DNA of 64,000 nucleotides from Paracyclopina nana (taxonomy: Eukaryota; Arthropoda; Copepoda; Cyclopoida; Cyclopettidae): NCBI GenBank assembly GCA_019096065.1, contig JAGUCH010000007.1, positions 6,222,501-6,286,500 on the forward strand. The letters run 5' to 3'. The notes beneath the pieces were generated by a model. The model saw only the letters and a list, made by a program, of their open reading frames with translations. It was not told where the DNA came from and did no database searches. Of this stretch, positions 13,523 to 23,500 are shown one piece after another (within the stretch, counting starts at the first letter, position 1; every line of letters starts with the position of its first letter). A program made the position numbers and the translations under genes.

Positions 13523-13958
13523 CCAGAGACTTATATAACAAGAGAAGTGCTACTGGGCGAGGCTTAAGGGGGTGCGTTTGCAGATCTGCTGCACGCTCCA
13601 AAAGAGACTACAATGGAATTTTGGTCGCGGCTGCCTGAATTTGGGCCGGGGCAGACTTTTGGTTGCTAATAACTCCTAAATGAGTCCACTTAGCCAAAAT
13701 AGTCCTATTTTACGAGGTGCTCAATTTTGCTAGGGCTATCTTTTGTCTTTTATAAATATTTTCACAACTATTAGGAATTAAAAGTTGTAAAACAGAGGTG
13801 CCAGTTGGCGTTTTCCTTTCTGGATCATTGCAGCCCCCTGACTATTTTATTAGAACAGCTGACCCAAATGTTTTCAAAATCTCTAGTAGCACTTGGCGCG
13901 CGCTCGCGTGCAGTGAGAATGCAAGAAGTAGCACTTCTCTTTCTATATAAGTCTCTGG
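13523..13958. mobile_element. Non-autonomous inverted-repeat element (MITE), 6-bp target duplication
   Basis: The termini are inverted repeats of about 35 bp beginning CCAGAGACTTATATA. The left copy starts at 13523 and its inverted partner ends at 13958. Both ends are flanked by the same hexamer TTTATG (13517-13522 and 13959-13964), a target-site duplication. The 436-bp element has no open frame and a GC-rich interior. The superfamily is not assigned. Confidence 0.75.
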
Positions 13959-14344
13959 TTTATGCATCAAGTATCTGATTATCTCAGTTTTCTAAGACGG
14001 CAAAAAGTCGAGAACTGAGAAGAGAGAAGTTTCGTGTCATTTGACGAACAAATATTCCCATAAGATGAATGGAGCGAAACTGAGTCGCACAACTTTGGGC
14101 TAATTAAAATTTATGAATTAAATGAATAGACACCTGTAAAAATGAATAAAAGCCCGCAAAATGAACGAATTCCTTTTTGGAAAAATTATTTCGACCAGCT
14201 CGTCCAATAAAATTTTGAGTTAAACTTGCTTTTTTTGGTTTGCTTCTTAAAAGATTGTAGATCGACTCAAGTTCGATCCTCTTTATTTACCGAAAGAAAA
14301 AATCAACACCGAAAGAAATTAAATAACGCAAAAAGTTCGTTTAG

Positions 14345-14590
14345 ATGACGGGTGTTGAGGAAACCAAGCCGTACAAGCCTGATAATCGTCCTTGCGGAAA
14401 TTTGCGCGTTCAGCTCAAGATTTGCCTGCTTCAAACCGATTGTTGTCGCGTCCAGAAGAAAACACCTCTTCAGTGTCTGAGAGAGAACGACGTTCCGGAA
14501 GAGTGTCAAGCCTTGCGAGTCTCCTTTTTCGAGTGCAAAAGATCCATCCTGGATATGCGAGCTCGTTTCCGAGGCCGCAAGGGAAATTGA
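14345..14590 (+). CDS. COA5: COA5/PET191, cytochrome c oxidase assembly factor 5
   Basis: This is an intronless 81-aa protein and a mitochondrial intermembrane-space assembly factor for respiratory complex IV. The twin CX9C signature is explicit: Cys-GNLRVQLKI-Cys near the N-terminus and Cys-QALRVSFFE-Cys near residue 60, with a CC pair between them (TDCCR). The C-terminal RARFRG is as in animal COA5, and the length is close to the human protein. The ATG directly follows TTCGTTTAG, which looks like a splice acceptor and could be either a 5' UTR intron end or a trans-splice site. MRPS33 begins nine bases after this stop codon, so both may lie on one mRNA. Confidence 0.9.
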   Translation: MTGVEETKPYKPDNRPCGNLRVQLKICLLQTDCCRVQKKTPLQCLRENDVPEECQALRVSFFECKRSILDMRARFRGRKGN

Positions 14591-14599
14591 TTTTGAAAC

Positions 14600-14980
14600 A
14601 TGGCATCCACGACCTCAAGAACTGTTGCCATGTATGGCATCGCTCGTGGCCTCCGAGGCGGAGCCACATTATACGACAAATCTCCGAGCCAATACAATGC
14701 TCGAATGAAGTACTTGTCCGCCTCCATTTTTGGAGACTACACCAAACCGATCGAGGGCAAGATGAACCGCAAGCTCATGTTCTCCATGATCCACCGGCCT
14801 TTGTATGAAAGGCCTGAAATCATCCGCTACTACCCTCCACATGAGGAGACTGAGGAGCTCATGACAAAACTGAGGGATTATGGATTGTTCCGAGACGAGC
14901 ATAAGGATTACGTTGAAGAGATGGAACGTCTGCGAAACCTCCGTGGGAAATCCAGATTCAGGGATAGGAAAAAGAAGTGA
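14600..14980 (+). CDS. MRPS33: Mitochondrial small ribosomal subunit protein mS33
   Basis: This is an intronless 126-aa protein. The core matches the mS33 family: YNARMKYLSASIFGDYTKP, then a YYPPHEETEELMTKLRDYG segment, then LFRDEHKDYVEEMERLRNLRGK and a basic tail. It is a component of the mitoribosome small subunit in the matrix. Its ATG lies in the same frame as COA5, separated by TGA, TTT, TGA and AAC, so readthrough is not the expression route. No splice acceptor fits in the 9-base spacer. Both products serve mitochondrial respiration, consistent with co-expression. Confidence 0.9.
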   Translation: MASTTSRTVAMYGIARGLRGGATLYDKSPSQYNARMKYLSASIFGDYTKPIEGKMNRKLMFSMIHRPLYERPEIIRYYPPHEETEELMTKLRDYGLFRDEHKDYVEEMERLRNLRGKSRFRDRKKK

Positions 14981-17231
14981 AAAACGTTGCCTTTTTCCCC
15001 TTACGTAGTCAGTCTGTAATCCAATATAGCCAAATAGACATACCTAAAATTATTGCGAAAAGTTTGACACATTTCTTAATGTTAGCTGCTTGAAAAAGCA
15101 AGTGGATTTTCAACTGATCCAATGAGAGAAACATTGTGCATTTTGTGTCATACCAGGGGCGCCCTTTATTTTTTTTTCAATTTGGGAAAATGCTTCAAAA
15201 ACAGAAATAACTGCGAGCTTCGCCATATTTGGCCAGTGTATATCCAGTTTGAAATTTGTTCATCGTTAAGATGGGAGATATGTTTTTGTCATGAGCTTGG
15301 AAGCTAGAGAAGAAGAAATGGCTAATATTAGAAGCCATGACCAAAATCGGCGAGAAAAAAGCATTCCTGGCCATAAATGAGGACGCCAGATAAGAAAACT
15401 GACGCCAATGACACCACGCAAAACAAAGCTAGGTTGGCTAAGGCAAAAAAGGCATAAAAGCAAATTATGATAGTTTGCCCTTTCGATTGGAAAATCACTA
15501 GGCTTTGATCAACCGTGCATTTTCACCGAGGAATGATTGGAGTGCTAGAGTGGTATTATTTTCTCAGATAAAATTCGTCACATTGAAGTTGAACAAGCTA
15601 AGGCTTCGTGGCCAACCCACGCAAAAGCTCAATTTTATTCTTCACCTTTCTTCTACAACCTACAACCATAATGTGGTATAGGCTATATGTTTGTGGGAGA
15701 GGCTTGAGACAAAAAGGGAGTAAACCACGTGTCTTTTTACAGCTATATCATTTAAAAGCTAGATGTTTTATAATCGGTTTGAATTTTATGTCTTTAAAAA
15801 AATTGCTAGAATAGCTAAAAGTATGACCACCTACACACACTTTTTGGCTGTGGCTCTTTGCAAAGCTGGTTTTACAATTTGGAAAATTGACCAGTAGCAT
15901 CTAGAAAACTGGAATTGTCTAGACGTGACAAGACAATATTTTGGCTGGAGTTTCTCCATTTCATGCTATTTTCATAAGCAAATTGCTCGCTACAAGCTAA
16001 TGCATTTTAAGCTAACAATTCATCTTTGAGAAGCTCAACCTCTACTTCTTCCAAGTCATTGTGTATGGTTTTAGCATAATGGAGAAAAATTGCTCCATTT
16101 CCTGGTTCAATTTGGGCTAATTTTGACTGATGCTTCTTTTTCAAGATTTATGAGTTGCACTTGCTGATTGGAGTGAAAGTTTAGCTGGCAAATGGCTGCG
16201 TTTTTCCTGATAGCAGATAAAGTACTAGGATAATTTTCAGGTTTTGGGCTGCTTTAACCAGCCAACTTTTTAATGGATTCCGTCAAAAACTGAGCTTTGA
16301 TTACATCCCATGCAAACTAATTCTCATTATTTTAAAAATACGTGAAATAGCATTTGTGTCTTTATGCTTAAAAAACGAGAGTGTTCTGAAAGGACGAATT
16401 TTGACCGTAGCCAATTGAGGCAAAATGTGTTTTTCGAATTTGCCGGAATTATCTCGTCATGCCTTATTTTGATGCATTTTGGGCCACAATCTAGGGCTAG
16501 AAGTAACAACGGTATAACCAAATCCCAACATCTTGTTTCTTCTTCTTCTTTGTTCCACCAGCACGAAAAGCTCTCGTGGAATCAAGTCATTGTTGCCATT
16601 TTCTGGCCACTTTTGACAGAAAAGGTAACTGGTACCATTAAGAGTTAATTTTTTATCATTACCTTTTTTTGGACTTCCTTGCAATATTTTTTTTCACGTT
16701 GGTTTTTAGCCTAACAATAAAAGGAAGTCGATTGTTTTTTAAAGTTCCTCGTGGTCATTAAGGATCGATGATGGATTAACATCATAATCAGCCAATTTGT
16801 TATAGATAATAATTATGTTAAGACTGTGACTTCCCAAAATCTGCTGAAATGTAGAGCAGCTACATAAATGAAAATGTGATCAAATTACCAGACTTGAAAA
16901 TTCTGAAAGTGTGGCAATTATTTGTAGGTCAAAATAGCTCTGTTTTTCTCTTCCTCGATAATCAAACTTCTCATTGATGCCAAAAGCAGTTTGTTAAAAG
17001 TCACGTTGTAGCATATTTTTTTTTGAGCTTTTGACTCCCACGTGCTTTATAGAGGCTTTTCTTACAACCAGGTAAAAATGCAATTTGAATGCATTTTTAA
17101 AGTGCTTTTTAATATTCATTGTGCTATTTACTGACCTTGTTTTGGGGGATCCTTAAGTGGGCAAAAAGTTGGGGTTTCAGCTCTTTTGGCCGCAGGTTGG
17201 TGTACAAGGGTGATGAGTCACTGCAGAAATA

Positions 17232-17780
17232 CAGTGCGCGTCATCTAAACGTCGAACGCTTCCTTAGAGCTACATTTCGTGACAACTGATAATCACTTTT
17301 TTGTGTCTCGACCCCATGATCACGTAGAATATATTAAGGTATTACAGCGTTCCTTCTGCTCATGCTAGCATCATAAAAATTGCATTTTCTCGTGGAGAAC
17401 CGACACGAATTGAATGGACTTTAAAATCTGCGCGTTGAATTATTAGCCCAGCTCATGCAGAATCATAGTGGCTATTTTAACAATCTCATCAAAAATCACC
17501 TTCATTTCACATTTTCAATTCCTTAAATGGTTAAAAAGTCTTTTGAATAGATATTTACGAGATTTTGCTCAATAGAATCAAAAGTATTTAAATACTTTAA
17601 AAAGAATTTTAAAAAGTGAGCCAAGCTGAATCGAAAAATTGAATGCTAACCAATTTGCGATCAACACTAATAGATGAAGTCAATTTAATTAATTATGACC
17701 TGCATATTATTTACATCCTTTTCAATTATCATGCAAGTTCACTGTCTTGGTTTTTTTGCCAGGTTAAATTACGCGCACTG
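17232..17780. mobile_element. Tc1/mariner-type MITE with TA target duplication
   Basis: Terminal inverted repeats begin CAGTGCGCGTMATYTAA at 17232 and, inverted, end at 17780. They are flanked by TA on both sides (17230-17231 and 17781-17782). CAGTG-type ends and a TA duplication are typical of Tc1/mariner elements. The 549-bp interior is AT-rich with no transposase frame, so this is a non-autonomous copy. Confidence 0.75.
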
Positions 17781-19265
17781 TACTTTTGAACTTCATAGCG
17801 CGCCGATTGAAGTGCCCTGAGCACATGTGTGTGAGTTCTTATTTTGGGCAGTTCAGCTCCAACCGAGACCAAAGGAGCTCGGGCATTTTATGCCAAAAAA
17901 ACAATCATCATCCACAACACCAAAAACATCAGTAGTTTTGACGTGGCCTCAAAAAGTGAAATCCACCTTCGTTATAGTTTAATACTATTGTTGCATTATT
18001 TGCCTGCATTGAAATTTACAACGCCCACGCTCATCAAATTGGCGGAGTTTTGTGTGTGGATGAGTGTGTGCACAGTGCAACCAAGCCTTCGTTATACTCC
18101 ACAACTTGGATGTGAATTCCCAACATTTTAGAGTGATTTCCTCATTATCAGTGGCATTTTTTCCCCGAGAGGTGAGCATATTTCCATACACTTATCTGTG
18201 CATGAGTCACAATAAAAGTGAGCTGGCAAATTCTTGGGACTATTTTATTTTATGCAAACAAAGATAAGCTCAGCAGAGTCACTTATTGCTTACCCTTATA
18301 ATTATGAGCCTTGTGGTTGTCCTATTATAAGCCTTTGTAATTAGTTGCTTAAAGAAAAATGAGCTTCCTTGACATAATGGCAACACAATATATTAAAAGT
18401 TCAAGTGGAGCAAATATTTTTTTTTTGCATGAGCATTAAGATAATGTGGCCCAGATGTTCATCTTATCATAAGTGTTTTTTCTAGACGCGTTCTCATAAA
18501 TTGTGTGCATTACCATACAGCTACAAATAATCTATTTTCCACTCCTTTTTTATTGCATATTATGCTTACACTCCCACATGTGAATTTTCAATTCGAATAT
18601 CTTTTTAGAATTGCCTCCCTTGAAACTCCTCAAATTACACAAAATTGCTTTATAGCACGTCAATTCTAGCTGAAATTACACCCGAATTTCTTTTATGGCA
18701 GTACATTGCATCGACCCTAAGATAGCCTATATTGATTAATTAATAGTTTAGCTGGAGGTCAACGTACAAAAGTACGGCTATATTTAGCCAGATTCAATTT
18801 CCTTCATCTGTGATGACTTGTCTGATCCAATTAAGGATCAACAAGGTCTTGTGCCATGGACAAAAATGCTTCTGCGCCTGCTGAAAGTGGCCAATTTTTC
18901 CCCAAGGACTGCAAGTGAAAAATAAAATAGCTGAACTCGAAATTCCACAAATATTGCATGTCCATAGAACTTGCTACCAAGAAATGTGGTGCTCTTCTGT
19001 ACCTAAATCATTTCATAATAATAAAAAAACTTCATTCTAGATATTTATGCACTTACGTTTTGGTGACTTCATTAAAAAATTCCATCATTTTAATTCATAT
19101 TAGTATTTTCATTAATAATCTTATACTCATTCTTAGGCCTTGCAATTTAATTGGCAAATATGAGGAACCGTATAAGCATAATATTTGAAACTATCACCCT
19201 TTAATATTTTATATTACTTTGGCCTTAATGGTCTGATAATTAGAACGATCTTTGAATTTGGTTTA

Positions 19266-19499
19266 GGCCTGGTTCACCTGGATATTATGACACGTCATTA
19301 TGGCGCGATATTATGAGGATATTTGGAAATATCGGGTATTTGCAAAATAATTTTACGAATTTTTTCTTCGAATTTGCTCTTTTGTGATCAAAACCCTTTG
19401 CCTAAAATAATAAAGTCTCGATATTTCCTTTTATTTCGCTCCGATATTTTGTAATATCGAGCCATAATGACGCGTCATAATATCCAGGTGAACCGCGCC
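19266..19499. mobile_element. Harbinger-like MITE with TTA target duplication
   Basis: This is a 234-bp foldback. About 40 bp at each end match as inverted repeats around GGTTCACCTGGATATTATGA with very few mismatches. The outermost bases are GGCCTGG and GGCGCGG. A TTA trinucleotide flanks both ends (19263-19265 and 19500-19502), which fits the TWA preference of PIF/Harbinger transposases. It carries no coding capacity. Confidence 0.7.
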
Positions 19500-20186
19500 T
19501 TAGGTTTTAAAAAAGATATTCACTCCCAAAGAGAAAGGTTTTCTTAAGTAAAATATTTTGTTCACTTTCGTAGATGAACACCTCAAAAGTTGTTATGTTT
19601 GCATTTCCACTCATTTTGTGTGCGCATAAATGACGTTGATAGGAAGTTATTTTTCTTGCGAAATTCCCTGTTGAACATGGATGTCCGGGGGTGAAATCCA
19701 ACCCTGGAGCAATCCTGAATCCTGATAGGTAACATTGGTGTATACCACACGAGGTAAAAAGTCAGGGTGTTGGCTGATTTGCATGAAATTGAATATGCCA
19801 TAAGAGTAAGTGGAATTGGTTTTTTCGTAGATCAGATGGGCATTGCCAGCAGACACGTATTTTTGTGTCTCAATAAATAGTAAGAAACAAAAGGGAGCCA
19901 TCAATCATTGGCGTATGCAAGCTATGAGCAGACAAAATTGGTATTTTATGACAGCTGAGGCTCAATGATAAAGGTTGCAGCCCAAAATTTGGCCCAATTT
20001 TCAATGGCCTAAAATGGCATTGTTCGAATCGATCATCAAATCTTGTGGTTTCAAATCTGCATTTTTAGTCATTGTTTGATTGTTTCATGAAAAAACAACA
20101 ACAAAAAAAAAAAAAAAAAAAACAGAAAACAGAAAACAATTTCCATTTATTATTATTTATAGGGCTGGAAATCATGAAATCTAATA

Positions 20187-20623
20187 GGGTGTTCATCTAT
20201 GCCTCGTTTCCTTAAAATCTTACGACAGCCTTAAACGAAATGCTTAAGTTTTTGTACTTCTGATTTATCAAAACGCTTCTAGCTCATATGAGCAAAAGAG
20301 GTCGAAAAAGTGGTCTATAACTGAAGCTTTGAAAAGTGAGTAAAAATGATCAGTTCTGAAATAGGAGGCTTAAGTAAAACGTAATTTAACGGAAGGAAAA
20401 AATTTCCTTGGTAGGTGAACACAGCATATGTGCTTTATGCTGTGTTCACCTGTGTTCACTGATCATTTTTACTCACTTTTCAAAGCTTCAGTTAGACCAC
20501 TTTTTCGACCTCTTTTGCTCATATGAGCTAGAAGCGTTTTGATAAATCAGAAGTACGAAAACTTAAGCATTTCGTTTAAGGCTGTCGTAAGATTTTAAGG
20601 AAACGAGGCATAGATGAACACCC
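20187..20623. mobile_element. Long-armed foldback MITE next to the ZC2HC1 5' end
   Basis: Two arms of about 165 bp (20187 to about 20353, and about 20460 to 20623) are near-perfect inverted repeats starting GGGTGTTCATCTATGCC. TAATA flanks both ends (20182-20186 and 20624-20628). The loop holds a second palindrome, AGGTGAACACAGCATA and its inverse (20413-20451). The element ends only 82 bases before the ATG of the downstream gene. If transcribed it would form a long hairpin. The superfamily is not assigned. Confidence 0.8.
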
Positions 20624-20705
20624 TAATAATGTGACCTTATTAGATGGCTCAAAAGATAAACAAGTGGCCATAAGTGAGCGTAATTATGTTAATTGCAGGT
20701 CGAAA

Positions 20706-23280
20706 ATGGCGGCAACGTCTCGCTATTTGCCGCGTCGCGTGGACGTCATTGTGGAAGAAGAGGGAAGTAGGAGCTCGGACGACGAAGACTTTGTAACGCA
20801 AGAGGCTCGCATCTCGGCTGAATATAGCAGCTTCTCAAGGCCGAAATACTGCGAGGGCGAGGAGGACTCCAATGCCTATGGCGAAGCCGTTGCCATTTTG
20901 GACCAAGCAGCTCTGGCTTGTGACCAGGAATTTGCCGACCACTACCCGCCACCAACTACTGTAATCGTGGATGATGACCACACTCAAATGAGCAACGGGC
21001 ATGATGCAAAGTTCATGAATTGCAGACCAGATCCGAGGTACTTTTCATCGTGCCAAAAATATGGGAAACTGGTCTACATTTATCATATGATCATTTAATT
21101 TGGTAGAATTTATGTTAGTGTCTTAATCGATAGAAAACTGGGAAATATTTGATTGCTCCAAAAGGCCATTTTTTACTACATATCTTGGGCATCTTTAAAG
21201 TCGTGCATTGTCAATTTAGCTTTAATGTGGGCAGAAATGCTATTAATGCAACTCATGATGCTCGCAGAGTGCCAAATATTCCATTCACTTATTAGTAGCG
21301 GCGCATTTTGAACATGTAGCACGAATGTGTCATATCTTTTGATGGTTTCAAGCTCTTGAAGGTTTTGAGTATGCTTCAGTCAATGCAGGGATTTTGGCAG
21401 CAATCGACATGAATTCAGCGTTTTTTATTCCATTTGCGTCACGGCTGACTAGACTGTCACAGCTTAATTGCAAGTGACTGTGAGAATTAAGCAATTAAAG
21501 TCGGTCCCAATTGCGAGCGATTGTTTCATATGGCCAAATTGATATGTCATGAAATAACTTCCTTCATTGCAATTTTAGTTGGAAACATGGTGCTGTCAAA
21601 GTAAGAACTCAACTCCTTCAAGGACTTTGCTAATTTGTCAAGTAGCGCATTATTTACGTGCTGGATATGGTGATTTCAACGCGCGGGCGGACCAAAAATG
21701 AGCCCTACTAATTTAAAGTTGAAACGCGAGCATCAATTTTAAGTGTGGTGACTTCAACGCGCGGGTCCATGAAAATGTATGCTCTCTTTTGCAGTGATGA
21801 CATTGTGCTGCCAGCTTTGACCAAAGCTCACAAAATCGAGGATGGCTTCGACGAAAAAGTCCTTTCGCCATCCGATGGAGCCTTTGATGACGACCAACTT
21901 TATCCTTGCGGCAATTGCGGCCGCACATTCATGCAAAAGGCCCTGGAGAGGCATAGCAAAATTTGCGAGAAGGTCACGAGCAAAAAGCGAAACGTCTTCG
22001 ATCTGGCCAAGAAACGCTTGGAGGGCTTGGAATCTGTTCCCAAAAGTAGGGAGACGACACCAAAGAAGAAAGCTGTCAAGGCTGAGGATGAATTTCAGCA
22101 GTGTCCTTCATGCTCTCGGAAATTTGGAGACAAAGTAAATTTAGCAAAATAAATAATTTCCTTAGATCAACTTTTCTTAAACTAATATTGCTTCTAGGCA
22201 TATGATCGACATGTGCAATGGTGCATGGAGAAATCTAGGAGAATGCAGGTCTCGCCCAAAAAGGACCTTGTGGCCTTGGCCAAGCTTCAGGCCAGGGTGG
22301 CCTATCGGCCCAAAACGCCCAATCGGAAGGACTCAGGCGGGAGCCCATCTCGAAAAGCAAGCAATACGAGCAACGACAGCTGCGAAGAATTGATGACGAG
22401 AAGTTTGAGTCGGAACAGCAACACTGGATCCCTGAGGAGATCCTTCTCTGGCACCAAAAGCCTGGGCAGATCCAGTGGAATCAGCTTTCTCAAAGAGGCA
22501 GACCACACCAAGGAAACGGAGGAGATTCACTTCATTCGGGCTGCCACTGGAAGAGGCAGCATCAAAAGAGGACCAGCCCCGACCAGGGCTTCAGTGTTGC
22601 GCCAGCAAAAGATGTCAGAGGTGGCCAGTAATAATATGAACAACAATAACAGCAGTCGATCCAGGACGCCCAACATCCCCAGGAATATTGCGAGCCCCAT
22701 GACACCCACTGTAAGGAGAAGAGCCCCGTCACCAGGATATGCCTCGAGCAGCTCGGGAAGGTTGTCGAGTGACTACATGTTCCAGACGCTGGTCAAGCCC
22801 TCGGTCGTGAGGCCCTCCAGAACGTCATATGGGCTCCGGAAGGATCCGGAAGGCATTGAGTCCTCGAGTGTCAAGCCATCCAGACATTCAGCTGCTGCGA
22901 GTGAGCTTTTGGGCGGTGGACATTACGACCATAGTCAAGAGTATGATCCGTACCAATCTGCAGCCAGGCAAATGCAGGAGCTGCTCTTTGGCACCTCCTC
23001 CTCCAATTATGACGATTTGAAGACCTCCAGCAATTCAGCTTTTCAAAAGTATGTGCCTGCCTCGAATGTGCCCTCCACTGCTGACATCAACAACAAGCTG
23101 TCGATCAGCTCGAGCAACTCGCCACCAAGGAGGCTGTCATGGGAGAGCAGGCTCATTTCCAAGCAGGATGGACGAATGGCCTCGAAAGTGGCCAAATTTT
23201 GCCACGAGTGTGGCAACTCCTTTGCCAATCCGGACATTCGATTTTGCTGTGAATGCGGAGTCAAGAGGTTGAACTGCTGA
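20706..23280 (+). CDS. ZC2HC1: Zinc finger C2HC domain-containing protein 1 (FAM164 family)
   Basis: Three exons (20706-21037, 21795-22134, 22198-23280) give 584 aa in consistent phase. Two C2HC zinc fingers, the family hallmark, lie at C149-C152-H164-C168 and C214-C217-H229-C233. The intron at 22135-22197 splits the second finger right after GDK. A long Ser/Arg-rich disordered region follows. The C-terminus is a four-cysteine zinc ribbon (CHEC, then CCEC). In vertebrates the family is poorly characterised, with links to cilia, testis and RNA. Whether this is orthologous to 1A, 1B or 1C cannot be decided here. TTGCAG occurs six bases before the ATG, so a 5' UTR intron is likely. Intron 1 (757 bp) carries two copies of a dispersed GC-rich motif. 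The gene is tail-to-tail with the lipase, 220 bp apart. Confidence 0.85.
21675..21764. repeat. Two copies of a dispersed TTCAACGCGCGG motif in ZC2HC1 intron 1
   Basis: GTGATTTCAACGCGCGGGC and GTGACTTCAACGCGCGGGTC occur at about 21670-21688 and 21748-21766. The same core recurs at 32771-32782 and, with two changes, at 42699-42710 inside a tRNA-like stretch. All probably come from one short-interspersed repeat family. Confidence 0.45.
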
Positions 23281-23500
23281 CAATTTGTGATACTAACTCG
23301 AAATGAATGGATTGGCTAAAAGCATATAAATCGGATAACTTTATTAATAATAATAATAATAAACGATTGGAATAGAATTATTGAAATAATAGTAGCATAT
23401 GACACTTAGTTTCTTCTCTCTTTTAATGTTCTTACATATGTTAAGAAATCGGGACTCTCTGTCGTTCTCTATCACAGACTCAACCACGGGAAAACGGTGA

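Larger units (their letters stand above)
14981..20186. other. Gene-poor intergenic stretch
   Basis: Beyond the two transposon remnants listed separately, I see only short frames without domain or splice support. A minus-strand hydrophobic frame near 15300-15460 and frames near 16330-16680 and 17844-18267 lack start context and homology. A poly-A tract lies at about 20101-20122. Confidence 0.5.

Noticed and set aside
15266-15463. Minus-strand hydrophobic frame
   Set aside because: Contains membrane-like stretches in two frames but lacks an ATG in context, splice partners or any recognisable family.
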